In this document: piece by piece, positions 17,601-24,097 of the stretch | How positions within the stretch are numbered: the stretch's first letter is position 1 | Layout: the number at the start of each line of letters is the position of its first letter | From: Streptomyces huiliensis | GTDB lineage: Bacteria > Actinomycetota > Actinomycetes > Streptomycetales > Streptomycetaceae | Length of the DNA: 36,988 nucleotides | NCBI RefSeq assembly: GCF_020037025.1 | Contig: NZ_JAIQLH010000151.1 | Span: forward strand, 1 to 36,988 | Direction: 5' to 3' | The notes under the pieces: model-generated | Told to the model about the DNA's origin: nothing | The model's database searches: none | Seen by the model: only the letters and a program-made list of their open reading frames with translations | Position numbers and translations under genes: made by a program

Positions 17601-17837
17601 GGCGACGAGGCCGCCGACGCGATCTTCGCCGCGCTCGACCGGAGCGAGAGCCTGAACCCGGTGTTCGGCTTCAAGGACGACGAGTCCACCCGCTTCGTCC
17701 ACCCGAGCACGGCGACCGTGGCCCGCTTCGTCCACTGGGCAGCCCGCACCTGCACCGACCCCGAACTCCGCACCATCAGCCGCTCACTGGCCACCGGCGC
17801 CGCACGCTCCCTGCTCAAGGGCAGGAAGCCGCTGTAG
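14616..17837 (+). CDS. In-frame fusion: FAD monooxygenase (M-type position) + flavin-dependent halogenase
   Basis: One uninterrupted frame of 1073 codons encodes two flavoproteins. Residues 1 to about 486 are an aromatic-ring hydroxylase like the first cluster monooxygenase: GAGPVG near the start, GCDGERSTV, the second FAD motif LLAGDAAHRQLPVGGQALNLGLQDAANLGWKL, and an end at PALERWFGAG. A hydrophilic Gly/Ser/Arg linker follows (about 487-509). Residues 510-1073 are a tryptophan-halogenase-superfamily protein (see nested entry). The ATG is one base after the aromatase stop. In urd/pga clusters the same position holds an oxygenase fused to an SDR reductase; here the SDR is separate at 18906. 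An in-frame internal ATG with GAGAGG (7 nt spacing) means the halves could also be made separately. The first half has a 16-bp in-frame duplication (15737-15770) giving DVRYG twice. Confidence 0.8.
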   Translation: MGDHATDVVVVGAGPVGLALAVELRLGGARVTVLERLPAPTRESRASTLHARTMELLDQRGLSEPLGTPPHQPVGHYAGLPLDLSGQPSPYAGQWKVPQTRLEALLAERAAALGADLRRGHEVRGLREAADRVEVEAVAGGRTVRVTAAYAVGCDGERSTVAALAGFRFDGREAGRELLRCDVTGVTVPDRRFERLPGGLAVAATRDGVTRIMVHELGRAPATRSGAPEFAEVAAAWRRVTGEDVTAGTPLWVNAFGDVSLQADAYRRGRVLLAGDAAHRQLPVGGQALNLGLQDAANLGWKLAAAARGHAPAGLLDTYHAERHPAGRTALDHIAAQATLLLGGPEVDATREVLGELLGHRAVRDRLAARAGGLDVRYGPDVRYGADDGHPLTGTRLTPADLTRATGTPEAAALLRRARGVLLDLSGDPRRRDDLAALTGGRVGLVAGRKPIGAETVLLRPDGHVAWAGDRTADPRPALERWFGAGTSGSGSRGAGTARNSRDDERGGPMPSKIKEPGRPAPAGPPHPCDVLILGSGLAGTVSAAILARQGARVVLVDAAQHPRFAIGESMTPQLVEWLHILKSRFDVPELGHLLDTKAVHRNIGPRHGRKQSFGFIRHEPGAEPDPEEATMFVIPRILTQASHLYRQDTDQHFFNVAARYGCVTRQNWRARDLDFDDDGVTVTGQNGEVFRARYLIDASGFRSPLAEKFGLREDPCRFRHHSRSLFTHYIGVRPFDDVSHHPRSLRPPAAWHAGTLHHMIERGWFWIIPFDNVKGSRNPLCSVGLTIDPRRYPKPRDLTPEEEFASFLDRYPAVRRQFEGAHRVREWVSTERLQYSSKRSIGHRWCLMSHAAGFIDPLFSRGLSNTFEVVYSLCTRIVAALRDDDWSQERFGYVEELERGLLRRNDELVDSSFIAFEHFRLWNAVFRVWAGWLTPGAMRLYDARARYEADGDERHLTLLETVDHPGLWWPEPEFKHVLELTAEVCEKYESGTMTGDEAADAIFAALDRSESLNPVFGFKDDESTRFVHPSTATVARFVHWAARTCTDPELRTISRSLATGAARSLLKGRKPL
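15737..15770 (+). repeat. 16-bp in-frame direct repeat in the M-position monooxygenase
   Basis: GGACGTCCGCTACGGC occurs at 15737-15752 and 15755-15770, 18 bp apart, so the peptide reads DVRYGPDVRYGA. The first cluster monooxygenase has a single DVRY at the matching site, which suggests a recent six-codon duplication. Confidence 0.7.
16143..17837 (+). CDS. Flavin-dependent halogenase (nested start within the fusion frame)
   Basis: A 564-residue halogenase-like unit, if translated from the internal ATG. The FAD-binding motif is GSGLAG (26-31), followed by RFAIGES (56-61). The diagnostic halogenase motif WxWxIP is present as W256-F-W-I-I-P261. K102 in GRKQSFGF is a candidate for the catalytic lysine that relays hypohalous acid. 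The later segment FIDPLFSRGLSNT matches the family PLxSxG region but has R where many relatives have S or T. The sequence around GES and the length recall the polyketide-type halogenases such as CtcP of chlortetracycline. It needs FADH2, which the flavin reductase at 23529 could provide. The substrate and the halide are unknown. A non-halogenating oxidoreductase of the same superfamily is the main alternative. Confidence 0.7.
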   Translation: MPSKIKEPGRPAPAGPPHPCDVLILGSGLAGTVSAAILARQGARVVLVDAAQHPRFAIGESMTPQLVEWLHILKSRFDVPELGHLLDTKAVHRNIGPRHGRKQSFGFIRHEPGAEPDPEEATMFVIPRILTQASHLYRQDTDQHFFNVAARYGCVTRQNWRARDLDFDDDGVTVTGQNGEVFRARYLIDASGFRSPLAEKFGLREDPCRFRHHSRSLFTHYIGVRPFDDVSHHPRSLRPPAAWHAGTLHHMIERGWFWIIPFDNVKGSRNPLCSVGLTIDPRRYPKPRDLTPEEEFASFLDRYPAVRRQFEGAHRVREWVSTERLQYSSKRSIGHRWCLMSHAAGFIDPLFSRGLSNTFEVVYSLCTRIVAALRDDDWSQERFGYVEELERGLLRRNDELVDSSFIAFEHFRLWNAVFRVWAGWLTPGAMRLYDARARYEADGDERHLTLLETVDHPGLWWPEPEFKHVLELTAEVCEKYESGTMTGDEAADAIFAALDRSESLNPVFGFKDDESTRFVHPSTATVARFVHWAARTCTDPELRTISRSLATGAARSLLKGRKPL

Positions 17838-17860
17838 TGCCGGGGAGAGGAAGCACCCGC

Positions 17861-18439
17861 ATGCCCGAGAAACTCGCGCCCTGGTCGCGCGGCACGGCCC
17901 GGCTGGACGACACCAACGTGTTCGTCCGGTCGTTCACCCGGCTGAACGTCTACCTCTACTCCAAGCCGCCCTCCGCGACGGCGAAACGGATCAACCGGGC
18001 CTTCCTGAAGCTCAACATCCACCTCTACCGCCGGTCCCAGGGCCGGATCCTCGGCCGCTTCGGCCGCCTCGACGCCATGCTCATCACCACCACCGGACGC
18101 CGCACCGGCCTGTCCCGCACCAACCCGGTCGGCTACGTCTACGACCGCGGCCGCTACTACGTCTGCGCCGCGCCGGGCCACTTCGACGTGCCGGGAGGGC
18201 CCCGGGCCACCCAGCCGGCCTGGTACCTCAACCTGCGGTCCGACCCGCGGGCGACCGCCGACATCGGGCCGGAGCGGGTGCCGGTGACCGCGCGGATCCT
18301 GGAGGGGGAGGAACGGGACCTGATGTGGGACCGCTTCGTCGGCGTCTTCCCGTTCATCGCGGAGTTCCAGAAGCGGGTACGGCACCGGCTGCCCGTCGTG
18401 GAACTGACCCCCGACGACCTCGCGCCCCGGCCGCTCTGA
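17861..18439 (+). CDS. Deazaflavin (F420)-dependent nitroreductase-family protein
   Basis: A 192-residue protein of the DDN/F420H2-dependent quinone reductase family (split beta-barrel). The family core is visible: LITTTGRRTGLSRTNPVGYVYDRGRYYVCAA, then PAWYLNLRSDPRATADIG, the stretch that binds the F420 phosphate/oligoglutamate part. An N-terminal helical extension of about 60 residues (RLDDTNVFVRSFTRLNVYLY) precedes the barrel. Such enzymes reduce quinones or enones with F420H2. In an aromatic polyketide cluster a quinone or ring reduction is a reasonable guess. The ATG at 17861 has GGGGAGAGG upstream and follows the fusion gene by 23 bp. Confidence 0.83.
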   Translation: MPEKLAPWSRGTARLDDTNVFVRSFTRLNVYLYSKPPSATAKRINRAFLKLNIHLYRRSQGRILGRFGRLDAMLITTTGRRTGLSRTNPVGYVYDRGRYYVCAAPGHFDVPGGPRATQPAWYLNLRSDPRATADIGPERVPVTARILEGEERDLMWDRFVGVFPFIAEFQKRVRHRLPVVELTPDDLAPRPL

Positions 18440-18468
18440 CCCGTCCCACCGAGAAGGGAAACGACACC

Positions 18469-18834
18469 GTGCGACTCCAGGACCAGGACCCCACCACCCC
18501 CTTCCCCGCCCAGCTCAAGGAGCGGACCGGGCCGATCACGCTCGTCAACACCTTCGTCGTGCCGGAGGAGCACGCGGAGCGGTTCGAGCGCACCTGGCGC
18601 GAGGACGCCGGCTTCATGAAGGCGCAGCCGGGGTTCATCTCCACCCAGCTGCACCGGGGCACCGGCGGCAGCCGGATGTGGCTGAACATCGCCGTCTGGG
18701 AGTCCACCGAGGCGCTCCTCGCGGCCTTCTCCCGGCCGGAGTTCCAGCGGGCGAGGGCCGGCTACCCGGACGCCATCACCGCCTCCCCGCACGTCTACAC
18801 CAAGGTCGCCGTCGAGGGGATCTGCGTGGCCTGA
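18469..18834 (+). CDS. Antibiotic biosynthesis monooxygenase (ABM) family protein
   Basis: A 121-residue ABM-fold protein (dimeric ferredoxin-like alpha-beta barrel). Recognisable stretches are ITLVNTFVVPEEHAERFERTW, GFISTQLHRG and MWLNIAVWESTEALLAAF. Relatives include cofactor-independent anthrone/quinone-forming oxygenases (TcmH, ActVA-Orf6) and the ring-opening JadG/GilOII types of angucycline pathways. Which reaction applies here cannot be told. The start is GTG at 18469, after GAGAAGGG. It lies between a deazaflavin-type reductase and an SDR, so an oxidation step on the polyketide is likely. Confidence 0.82.
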   Translation: MRLQDQDPTTPFPAQLKERTGPITLVNTFVVPEEHAERFERTWREDAGFMKAQPGFISTQLHRGTGGSRMWLNIAVWESTEALLAAFSRPEFQRARAGYPDAITASPHVYTKVAVEGICVA

Positions 18835-18905
18835 CGGCTGTGCCCGGGGCCGCCCGCTGGCTACCGTCGTCAGCCCCGCACCGTCCCACAACGGAGGAGA
18901 CGTCC

Positions 18906-19634
18906 ATGGCACCCCAGAGGGCAGCGCTCGTCACGGGAAGCTCACGCGGCATCGGACGGGCGGTGGCCGAACGGCTGGCCGCCGACGGCACCAGCGTGGT
19001 CGTCAACTACCGCGCCGACCCGGAGGCCGCCGCACGGGTCGTCGACGGCATCGAGCGGAACGGGGGCCGGGCGGTCGCCGTCCGGGCGGACGCCACGGAC
19101 CCGACGGAGGTCCGCGCCCTGTTCGAGGCCGCCGAACGGCACTTCGGCGGCCTCGACGTCTTCGTCGGCAACGTCGGCGTCAGCCGCTTCGGTCCGCTCG
19201 CCCGGGCCACCGAGGAGGACTTCGACCTCCACTTCACCGGCAACGCCCGGGCCACCTTCCTGGGGTTGCGCGAGGCGGCCGGCCGGCTGCGGGACGGCGG
19301 CCGGATCGTCGTCGTCTCCACCGGCATCACCCGCACCCACCGCCCGGGCGCGGGCGTCTACGCCGCCAGCAAGGCGGCCTGCGAGGCCATGACGCTCGTC
19401 CTCGCCCAGGAGCTCGGCCACCGGCAGATCACGGCCAACTGCGTGCTGCCGGGCCTGACCCGGGACACCGGCGCGCCGCTGCCGCCCGAGGTGGCGGCGG
19501 AGAACGTGGCGGGGACGCCGCTGGGACGGCTGGGGGAGCCGGCCGACGTCGCGGAGGTCGTCGGCTTCCTCGCCTCCGACGCGGCGCGCTGGGTGACGGG
19601 CCAGGTGGTCGGGGCCGGCGGCGGCCGGTTCTGA
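18906..19634 (+). CDS. SDR ketoreductase, possibly the separate M-reductase/LanV counterpart
   Basis: A 242-residue classical short-chain dehydrogenase. The cofactor loop is TGSSRGIG and the adenine-side contact NYRAD suggests NADPH. The structural motif is GNVGVS in place of NNAG. The catalytic serine is in VVSTGITR, Tyr/Lys in YAASKAA, and it ends WVTGQVVGAGGGRF. In angucycline clusters an SDR of this type (LanV, or the C-terminal half of UrdM/PgaM) reduces C6. Here such an SDR stands alone, while the M-position oxygenase carries a halogenase instead. The ATG follows CGGAGGAG. It is 71 bp after the ABM gene and is the last gene before the exporter's own promoter. Confidence 0.83.
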   Translation: MAPQRAALVTGSSRGIGRAVAERLAADGTSVVVNYRADPEAAARVVDGIERNGGRAVAVRADATDPTEVRALFEAAERHFGGLDVFVGNVGVSRFGPLARATEEDFDLHFTGNARATFLGLREAAGRLRDGGRIVVVSTGITRTHRPGAGVYAASKAACEAMTLVLAQELGHRQITANCVLPGLTRDTGAPLPPEVAAENVAGTPLGRLGEPADVAEVVGFLASDAARWVTGQVVGAGGGRF

Positions 19635-19675
19635 CCGGACCGCCCGGCGGCACACCCGGCACGGCCCGCCCGGGA

Positions 19676-19704
19676 TGTCACACCCGCGCCCGCCTCACCA
19701 CTCC
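19676..19704 (+). promoter_or_regulatory. Putative ECF41 (SigJ) promoter of the exporter gene
   Basis: TGTCACACCC (19676-19685) is followed after 13 nt by CACTCC (19699-19704), the same arrangement found before the sigma-factor gene and the hemerythrin gene. TGTCACA is the reported -35 of ECF41 sigma factors. It sits in the 111-bp gap before the MFS gene and leaves a leader of about 35 nt with a good ribosome-binding site. Confidence 0.6.
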
Positions 19705-19745
19705 TGGGAACGGACAACCACATCTCATGTTGAAGGGGAAGGCTT

Positions 19746-21383
19746 GTGTTCCGGAAGTGGAAAGGCAATCCGTGGGCGATCCTGACGGTCCTGTGCCTCG
19801 GGTTCTTCATGACCCTGCTCGACCTCACCATCGTCAACGTCGCGATCCCGGACATCACCGATGACCTGGACACGTCCCTCGACGTGATGCTGTGGATCCT
19901 CAACGCCTACACGCTCGTCCTCGCCACGCTGATCATCACCGCGGGACGCCTCGGCGACCTGCGCGGCAAGGGGAACCTGTTCCTCGCCGGCGTGGCCCTG
20001 TTCACCGCCGCCAGCCTCGCCTGCGGCCTGGCCCAGGACGCGGGGCAGCTCATCGCCTTCCGCGCGGTCCAGGGCGCGGGCGCGGCCCTGCTCATCCCGC
20101 AGACGCTGTCGATCATCGCCGAGGTCTTCCCCCGGGAGAAGCGCGGCAAGGCGCTCGGCATCTGGGGCACGGTCGCCGGCGTCTCCGGCGCCGCCGGGCC
20201 GGGGCTCGGCGGGGTGATGGTCACCCACCTCGACTGGCGGTGGGTCTTCTACATCAACCTGCCCATCGGCCTGTTCGTGCTGCTCATGGGCGCCTCCGTG
20301 ATGCCGAAGGCCGGCCGCGTCGTACGGCACCGCTTCGACCTGCCCGGCGTCGTGCTCGCCTCCGCCGCCCTGTTCGGCCTCACCTACGGCCTCACCGAGG
20401 GCGAGCGCTACGACTGGAACGGCTGGATCTGGGGCCTGCTAGCCGCCTCCGCCGTCCTCCTGCTGGCCTTCCTCGGCTACGAGCGGGGCCGCCAGGACGC
20501 CGAACCGCTGCTGCCGTTCTCGCTCTTCCGCGACCGCAACTTCTCCGTCGTCAACTTCGTCGGCGTGGCGGTGTCGTTCGGCGTCATCGCGATCCTGCTG
20601 CCCACCACCATCTACCTCCAGTCCGTCCTCGGCTACAGCGCCCAGAAGACCGGCCTGGTCATCATCCCGCTGGCGCTCGGCTCCATGGTCACCGCCGGTC
20701 CCGCCGGCATCCTGTCGGAGAAGTTCGGCGGGAAGTACGTCCTGACGGCCGGGCTCACGATGTTCGGCGCCGGCGTCACCTGGATCCTGCTCGCCGCCGA
20801 CCCGGACGGCGGCTGGGGACCCATCGCCGGCGCCCAGTTCCTCGCCGGACTCGGCGCCGGCTGCACCTTCGCGCCCATGGGCTCCGAGGTCGTCCGCAGC
20901 GTCCCCGCGCACCTCACGGGAGCCGCGTCGGGCGTCAACAACGCTCTGCGGCAGGTCGGTTCGGCCCTGGCGGCCACCGTCGTCGGCGCCGTCCTCCAGG
21001 CCCAGCTCGTCTCCTCCCTCCGCGACCAGGCCGCCCGGCAGGCCGGCGCGCTGCCCGAGCAGTACCGCGCCGGCTTCGTCGACGGCTTCGCCAAGGCCGG
21101 CGAACAGGGCCTGAACGTGGGCACCGAGCAGACCTCCCAGGTGCCCTCCGGCGTCCCCGACGACGTCGCCCACACCCTCGGCGAGCTCTCCGCCAAGGTC
21201 TTCGGCGACGGCTTCGTCGACGCCCTGCACCCCACGCTCTGGGTCTCGGCCGGCGTCCTGTTCCTCGGCGCCCTGACCTGCCTCCTGCTCAAGGGCGGAC
21301 CCGCACCCGCCGGCAGCGCCCACGGCCTGCCCGCGAGCGAGGAGGAGACCCCGGGCCAGACGAGCGCGGTCGCCCACGGCTGA
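19746..21383 (+). CDS. DHA2-family (14-TM) MFS drug/proton antiporter
   Basis: A 545-residue inner-membrane exporter of the EmrB/QacA type, probably the efflux and self-resistance pump for the cluster product. Family motifs seen: motif D1 as FFMTLLDLTIVNVAIPDI, motif A as GRLGDLRGKG, motif C as GVSGAAGPGLGGVM, and WRWVFYINLPIGL. Fourteen spans are plausible, plus a periplasmic insertion of about 100 residues before the last span (rich in polar residues, QARLLSS-type helix start to LSAKVFGDGFVDAL). The GTG start follows AAGGGGAAGG. Unlike most such pumps it has no TetR-type gene beside it; a putative ECF41 promoter precedes it instead. Confidence 0.92.
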   Translation: MFRKWKGNPWAILTVLCLGFFMTLLDLTIVNVAIPDITDDLDTSLDVMLWILNAYTLVLATLIITAGRLGDLRGKGNLFLAGVALFTAASLACGLAQDAGQLIAFRAVQGAGAALLIPQTLSIIAEVFPREKRGKALGIWGTVAGVSGAAGPGLGGVMVTHLDWRWVFYINLPIGLFVLLMGASVMPKAGRVVRHRFDLPGVVLASAALFGLTYGLTEGERYDWNGWIWGLLAASAVLLLAFLGYERGRQDAEPLLPFSLFRDRNFSVVNFVGVAVSFGVIAILLPTTIYLQSVLGYSAQKTGLVIIPLALGSMVTAGPAGILSEKFGGKYVLTAGLTMFGAGVTWILLAADPDGGWGPIAGAQFLAGLGAGCTFAPMGSEVVRSVPAHLTGAASGVNNALRQVGSALAATVVGAVLQAQLVSSLRDQAARQAGALPEQYRAGFVDGFAKAGEQGLNVGTEQTSQVPSGVPDDVAHTLGELSAKVFGDGFVDALHPTLWVSAGVLFLGALTCLLLKGGPAPAGSAHGLPASEEETPGQTSAVAHG

Positions 21384-21413
21384 CCGCGGAACCACCGAAG
21401 GGACCCTGACCTG

Positions 21414-22919
21414 ATGCTCAGCCGAAGAGCGGTGCTGGGCGCCGCGACGGCCGTACCCGCGGCCCTCGCGCTCCCCACCGCCCGGGCGGGCGCCCACCGA
21501 GGCGCCCCCTGGCAGCGCCTCCGCCGCCATCTGCGCGGCGACCTCGTCCTCCCCGGCGACACCGGCTACGACACCGCCCGGCAGCTCGACCTCGCGCAGT
21601 TCGACGGCATCGCGCCGCAGGGCGTCGCCTACTGCGCGGGGCCCGGGGACGCGGCGCTGTGCCTCGCGTTCGCCCAGGACCACCGGCTGCCGCTCGCCGT
21701 CCGCAGCGGCGGTCACAGCGCCGGCGGTTACTCCACGACCACCGGACTCGTCGTCGACGTGTCCCGGCTGAACCGGATCTCCGTCGACGGCCGCACCGCC
21801 ACCCTGGGCGCCGGCGCGCAGAACGTCGACGTCCTGACCGCGCTGGCCCCGCACGGGCTCGCCGTCGTCGGCGGCGCCTGCCCGACCGTCGCGGCCGGCG
21901 GCTTCCTCCAGGGCGGCGGCCTCGGCTTCCTCACCCCGCGGTACGGCATGGCCTGCGACGCCCTGGAGTCGGCCGAGGTCGTCCTGGCCGACGGGCGGAC
22001 CGTCACCGCCTCCACCGCCGAACACCCCGAGCTGTACTGGGCGTTGCGCGGCGGCGGAGGCGGCAACTTCGGCGTCGTCACCTCGTTCACCCTCAGGCCG
22101 TCCGCCCTGACCCAGGTGTCCACGGCCCGGCTCGGATACGCCTACCGGGACGCGCTCGACATGCTCGACGGGTACGCCCACTGGCTCGTCGACGCGCCCC
22201 GCGACATCGGCGGCGCCGCGATCGTCGACCTCGCCGACGCGGCACCCGGCATCCCGCCCGTCCCCTCGATCGTGCTGGTGTCGACCGGAGGGCCGGAACA
22301 ACTGGCCAAGGAGATCGACCGGCTGGTGTCGGCGACCGGCGCGCCCGCCTCGCGGGACCTCGCCACGCTGCCCTACCGGGACCTGATGCTGGGCGTCTAC
22401 GGCTGCGCCGCGGGGCCCGTGGAGGAGTGCCACCGGACCGGCACCTCACCCCAGGGCCGGCTGCCCAGGACGGCCTTCGCGGTCGAGCGCAGCCGGCTGT
22501 TCCGCGACCCGATGCCCCGCGACGGCTGGGCCCGGCTGCTGGCCCTGTTCGACGCCGGGCGGACGGCCGGGCACAGCCACCAGCTGCAGGTGCTGCCGCT
22601 CGGCGGGGCGGTCCGGGACCTGGGCCGCGACGACACCGCCTTCGTCCACCGCGACAGCCGGTTCACCGTGAACGTCCAGGCGTTCGTACGCCGGGGCCCG
22701 GTCTCCCGGGAGCAGGAGGACACCATGCGGCACTGGGCCGACGCCGGGTTCTCCGTCATCGACCCCCACTCCGCGCGGGAGACCTACCAGAACTTCGTCG
22801 ACCCGGCGCTGCGCGACTGGCGGCGGTCCTACTACGCGGAGAACCTGCCGCGGCTCGTACGTGTCAAGCAGGGCTACGACCCGCACCGGGTCTTCACGTT
22901 CGCCCAGGGCATCGGCTGA
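21414..22919 (+). CDS. Tat-exported bicovalent FAD-linked oxidase (BBE-like)
   Basis: A 501-residue flavin oxidase of the berberine-bridge-enzyme/PCMH class. The start MLSRRAVLGAATAVPAALALPTA is a twin-arginine signal, so the folded flavoenzyme should be exported. Both flavin attachment residues are visible: H101 in RSGGHSAGGY (8-alpha-histidyl) and C156 in GGACPTVAAGGF (6-S-cysteinyl). The C-terminal BBE segment contains YQNFVDPALRDW and GYDPHRVF. Relatives in aromatic polyketide pathways (GilR, AknOx) oxidise hemiacetals, alcohols or sugars with O2. Export suggests a last oxidation outside the cell, after efflux by the adjacent pump. ATG with GAAGGGA upstream, 30 bp after the exporter. Confidence 0.9.
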   Translation: MLSRRAVLGAATAVPAALALPTARAGAHRGAPWQRLRRHLRGDLVLPGDTGYDTARQLDLAQFDGIAPQGVAYCAGPGDAALCLAFAQDHRLPLAVRSGGHSAGGYSTTTGLVVDVSRLNRISVDGRTATLGAGAQNVDVLTALAPHGLAVVGGACPTVAAGGFLQGGGLGFLTPRYGMACDALESAEVVLADGRTVTASTAEHPELYWALRGGGGGNFGVVTSFTLRPSALTQVSTARLGYAYRDALDMLDGYAHWLVDAPRDIGGAAIVDLADAAPGIPPVPSIVLVSTGGPEQLAKEIDRLVSATGAPASRDLATLPYRDLMLGVYGCAAGPVEECHRTGTSPQGRLPRTAFAVERSRLFRDPMPRDGWARLLALFDAGRTAGHSHQLQVLPLGGAVRDLGRDDTAFVHRDSRFTVNVQAFVRRGPVSREQEDTMRHWADAGFSVIDPHSARETYQNFVDPALRDWRRSYYAENLPRLVRVKQGYDPHRVFTFAQGIG

Positions 22920-22931
22920 AAGGGGACCGCC

Positions 22932-23438
22932 ATGACGGAGAGGCCGGACGAGCGGGCGACGCGGGAGAAGGTCGTCCGCAGGGCGGACGTGGAGCCCATC
23001 ACCTGGGGCGGCGAGGAGTCCGCGCGGATCCTGCTCGGCGCCGGTGACACCGGAGGGCTCTACTCGTACTACGAGGTCTCCGTACCGGCCGGGCAGGGCT
23101 CGGTCTACCACCTGCACCACCACATGGACGAGTGCTTCCACGTCACGGAAGGGGAGTTCGAGATCACCGTCGGCGACCGGGTCCACCCGGCGCCGGCCGG
23201 GACCGTCGTGTACGGCCCCCGCGGGGTGGCGCACGCGTTCCGCAACACCGGCGCGGACACGGGCCGGATGCTGTGCACCGCGACGCCCGGGGGCATCGAG
23301 GCGTTCTTCGAGGACCTGCGGGACCTCGTCGCCTCCGATCCGCCGCCGCAGTGGGCCAACATGCGCCAGCTCGCCGCCGTCCACGGGATCGTCGCCCACG
23401 CGCCGCAGGGCGCGCCGCTCGCCGACGACGCCCTCTGA
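22932..23438 (+). CDS. Cupin-domain protein with a complete metal site
   Basis: A 168-residue single-domain cupin. Motif 1 supplies H60, H62 and E67 (HLHHHMDECFHVTEG) and motif 2 supplies H101 (PRGVAHAFRNTG), so all four usual metal ligands are present. Similar small cupins in polyketide clusters act as dioxygenases, cyclases or isomerases, or have no known role. The reaction here cannot be assigned. No signal peptide. ATG after AGGGGACC, 12 bp behind the oxidase gene. A very strong hairpin follows the stop, so this gene probably ends the exporter-oxidase-cupin transcript. Confidence 0.85.
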   Translation: MTERPDERATREKVVRRADVEPITWGGEESARILLGAGDTGGLYSYYEVSVPAGQGSVYHLHHHMDECFHVTEGEFEITVGDRVHPAPAGTVVYGPRGVAHAFRNTGADTGRMLCTATPGGIEAFFEDLRDLVASDPPPQWANMRQLAAVHGIVAHAPQGAPLADDAL

Positions 23439-23454
23439 GCCGGTCCCCGACCCC

Positions 23455-23491
23455 CGCCGGCCCACCCGCGCCTTCCGCGGGTGGGCCGGCG
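23455..23491. terminator. Strong terminator-like hairpin inside the cluster
   Basis: A 16-bp perfect GC-rich stem (23455-23470 with 23476-23491) and a 5-nt CCTTC loop, between the cupin stop and the flavin reductase start. It should separate the exporter-oxidase-cupin unit from the flavin reductase unit, or attenuate read-through into it. Confidence 0.75.
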
Positions 23492-23528
23492 CACGTCCAC
23501 CCCCACCCCACCTCTCCGAGGAGTTCCC

Positions 23529-24053
23529 ATGCAGCGCACCCCACCGGTCGAGGCGAGGATGCTGCGGACGGTCTGCGGCCTCTTCGTCACGGGTGTCACC
23601 GTGATCACCAGCGGCCGGGGCGGCACCGCCGGCGGCACCACCGTCAACTCCTTCACCTCCGTCTCCCTCGACCCGCCGCTCGTCCTGTTCTGCCTGCACA
23701 AGCGGTCGCGGCTGCGGCCCCTGGTCGAGGAGAGCGGGGCGTACGTCGTCAACTTCCTCGCCGGGCAGCAGGAATCCCTGGCCCGCTCCTTCGCGGCCCG
23801 GGACACCGGCGCGATCCGGAACGTGTCCAGCCACCCGTCCGTCACCGGAGTGCCCGCGCTGAGCGAGGCACTGGCCTTCCTCTCCTGCGAACTGGCGGAC
23901 ACCTTCGACGGCGGCGACCACACCATCTTCCTCGGCCGGGTCGTCCAACTGGGCGTGCCCCGCGAGAACCAGGACCCCCTCATCTTCTTCCGGGGCACGC
24001 TCGGCGCGCTGGAGGAGGAGGCCGGGGCCCTGCACCCGATCTTCGACGGGTGA
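23529..24053 (+). CDS. Flavin reductase (HpaC/ActVB-like)
   Basis: A 174-residue FMN-binding split-barrel flavin reductase that makes free FADH2 or FMNH2 with NAD(P)H. Family features include GLFVTGVTVITS, TVNSFTSVSLDPPLVLFCLHKRS and YVVNFLAGQQ. The DH and YF-like C-terminal motifs are degenerate (DHTIFLGRV near the end of the barrel). It is the natural partner for the FADH2-requiring halogenase in the fusion gene, as no other free-flavin reductase is in the window. ATG at 23529 with CCGAGGAG upstream. It lies downstream of a strong hairpin and 44 bp before the second deazaflavin-type reductase. Confidence 0.88.
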   Translation: MQRTPPVEARMLRTVCGLFVTGVTVITSGRGGTAGGTTVNSFTSVSLDPPLVLFCLHKRSRLRPLVEESGAYVVNFLAGQQESLARSFAARDTGAIRNVSSHPSVTGVPALSEALAFLSCELADTFDGGDHTIFLGRVVQLGVPRENQDPLIFFRGTLGALEEEAGALHPIFDG

Positions 24054-24097
24054 CGGGTCCGCAGTGGCCCCCGCCCCTTGAGAAAGGAACACCAGCC

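Noticed and set aside
16089..17735. 548-codon minus-strand open frame opposite the halogenase
   Set aside because: Antisense shadow; the sense strand carries GxGxxG and WxWxIP motifs.
20439..22433. 664-codon minus-strand open frame across the exporter and oxidase genes
   Set aside because: Antisense shadow with repetitive Gly/Ala/Val/Arg composition and no ribosome-binding site.
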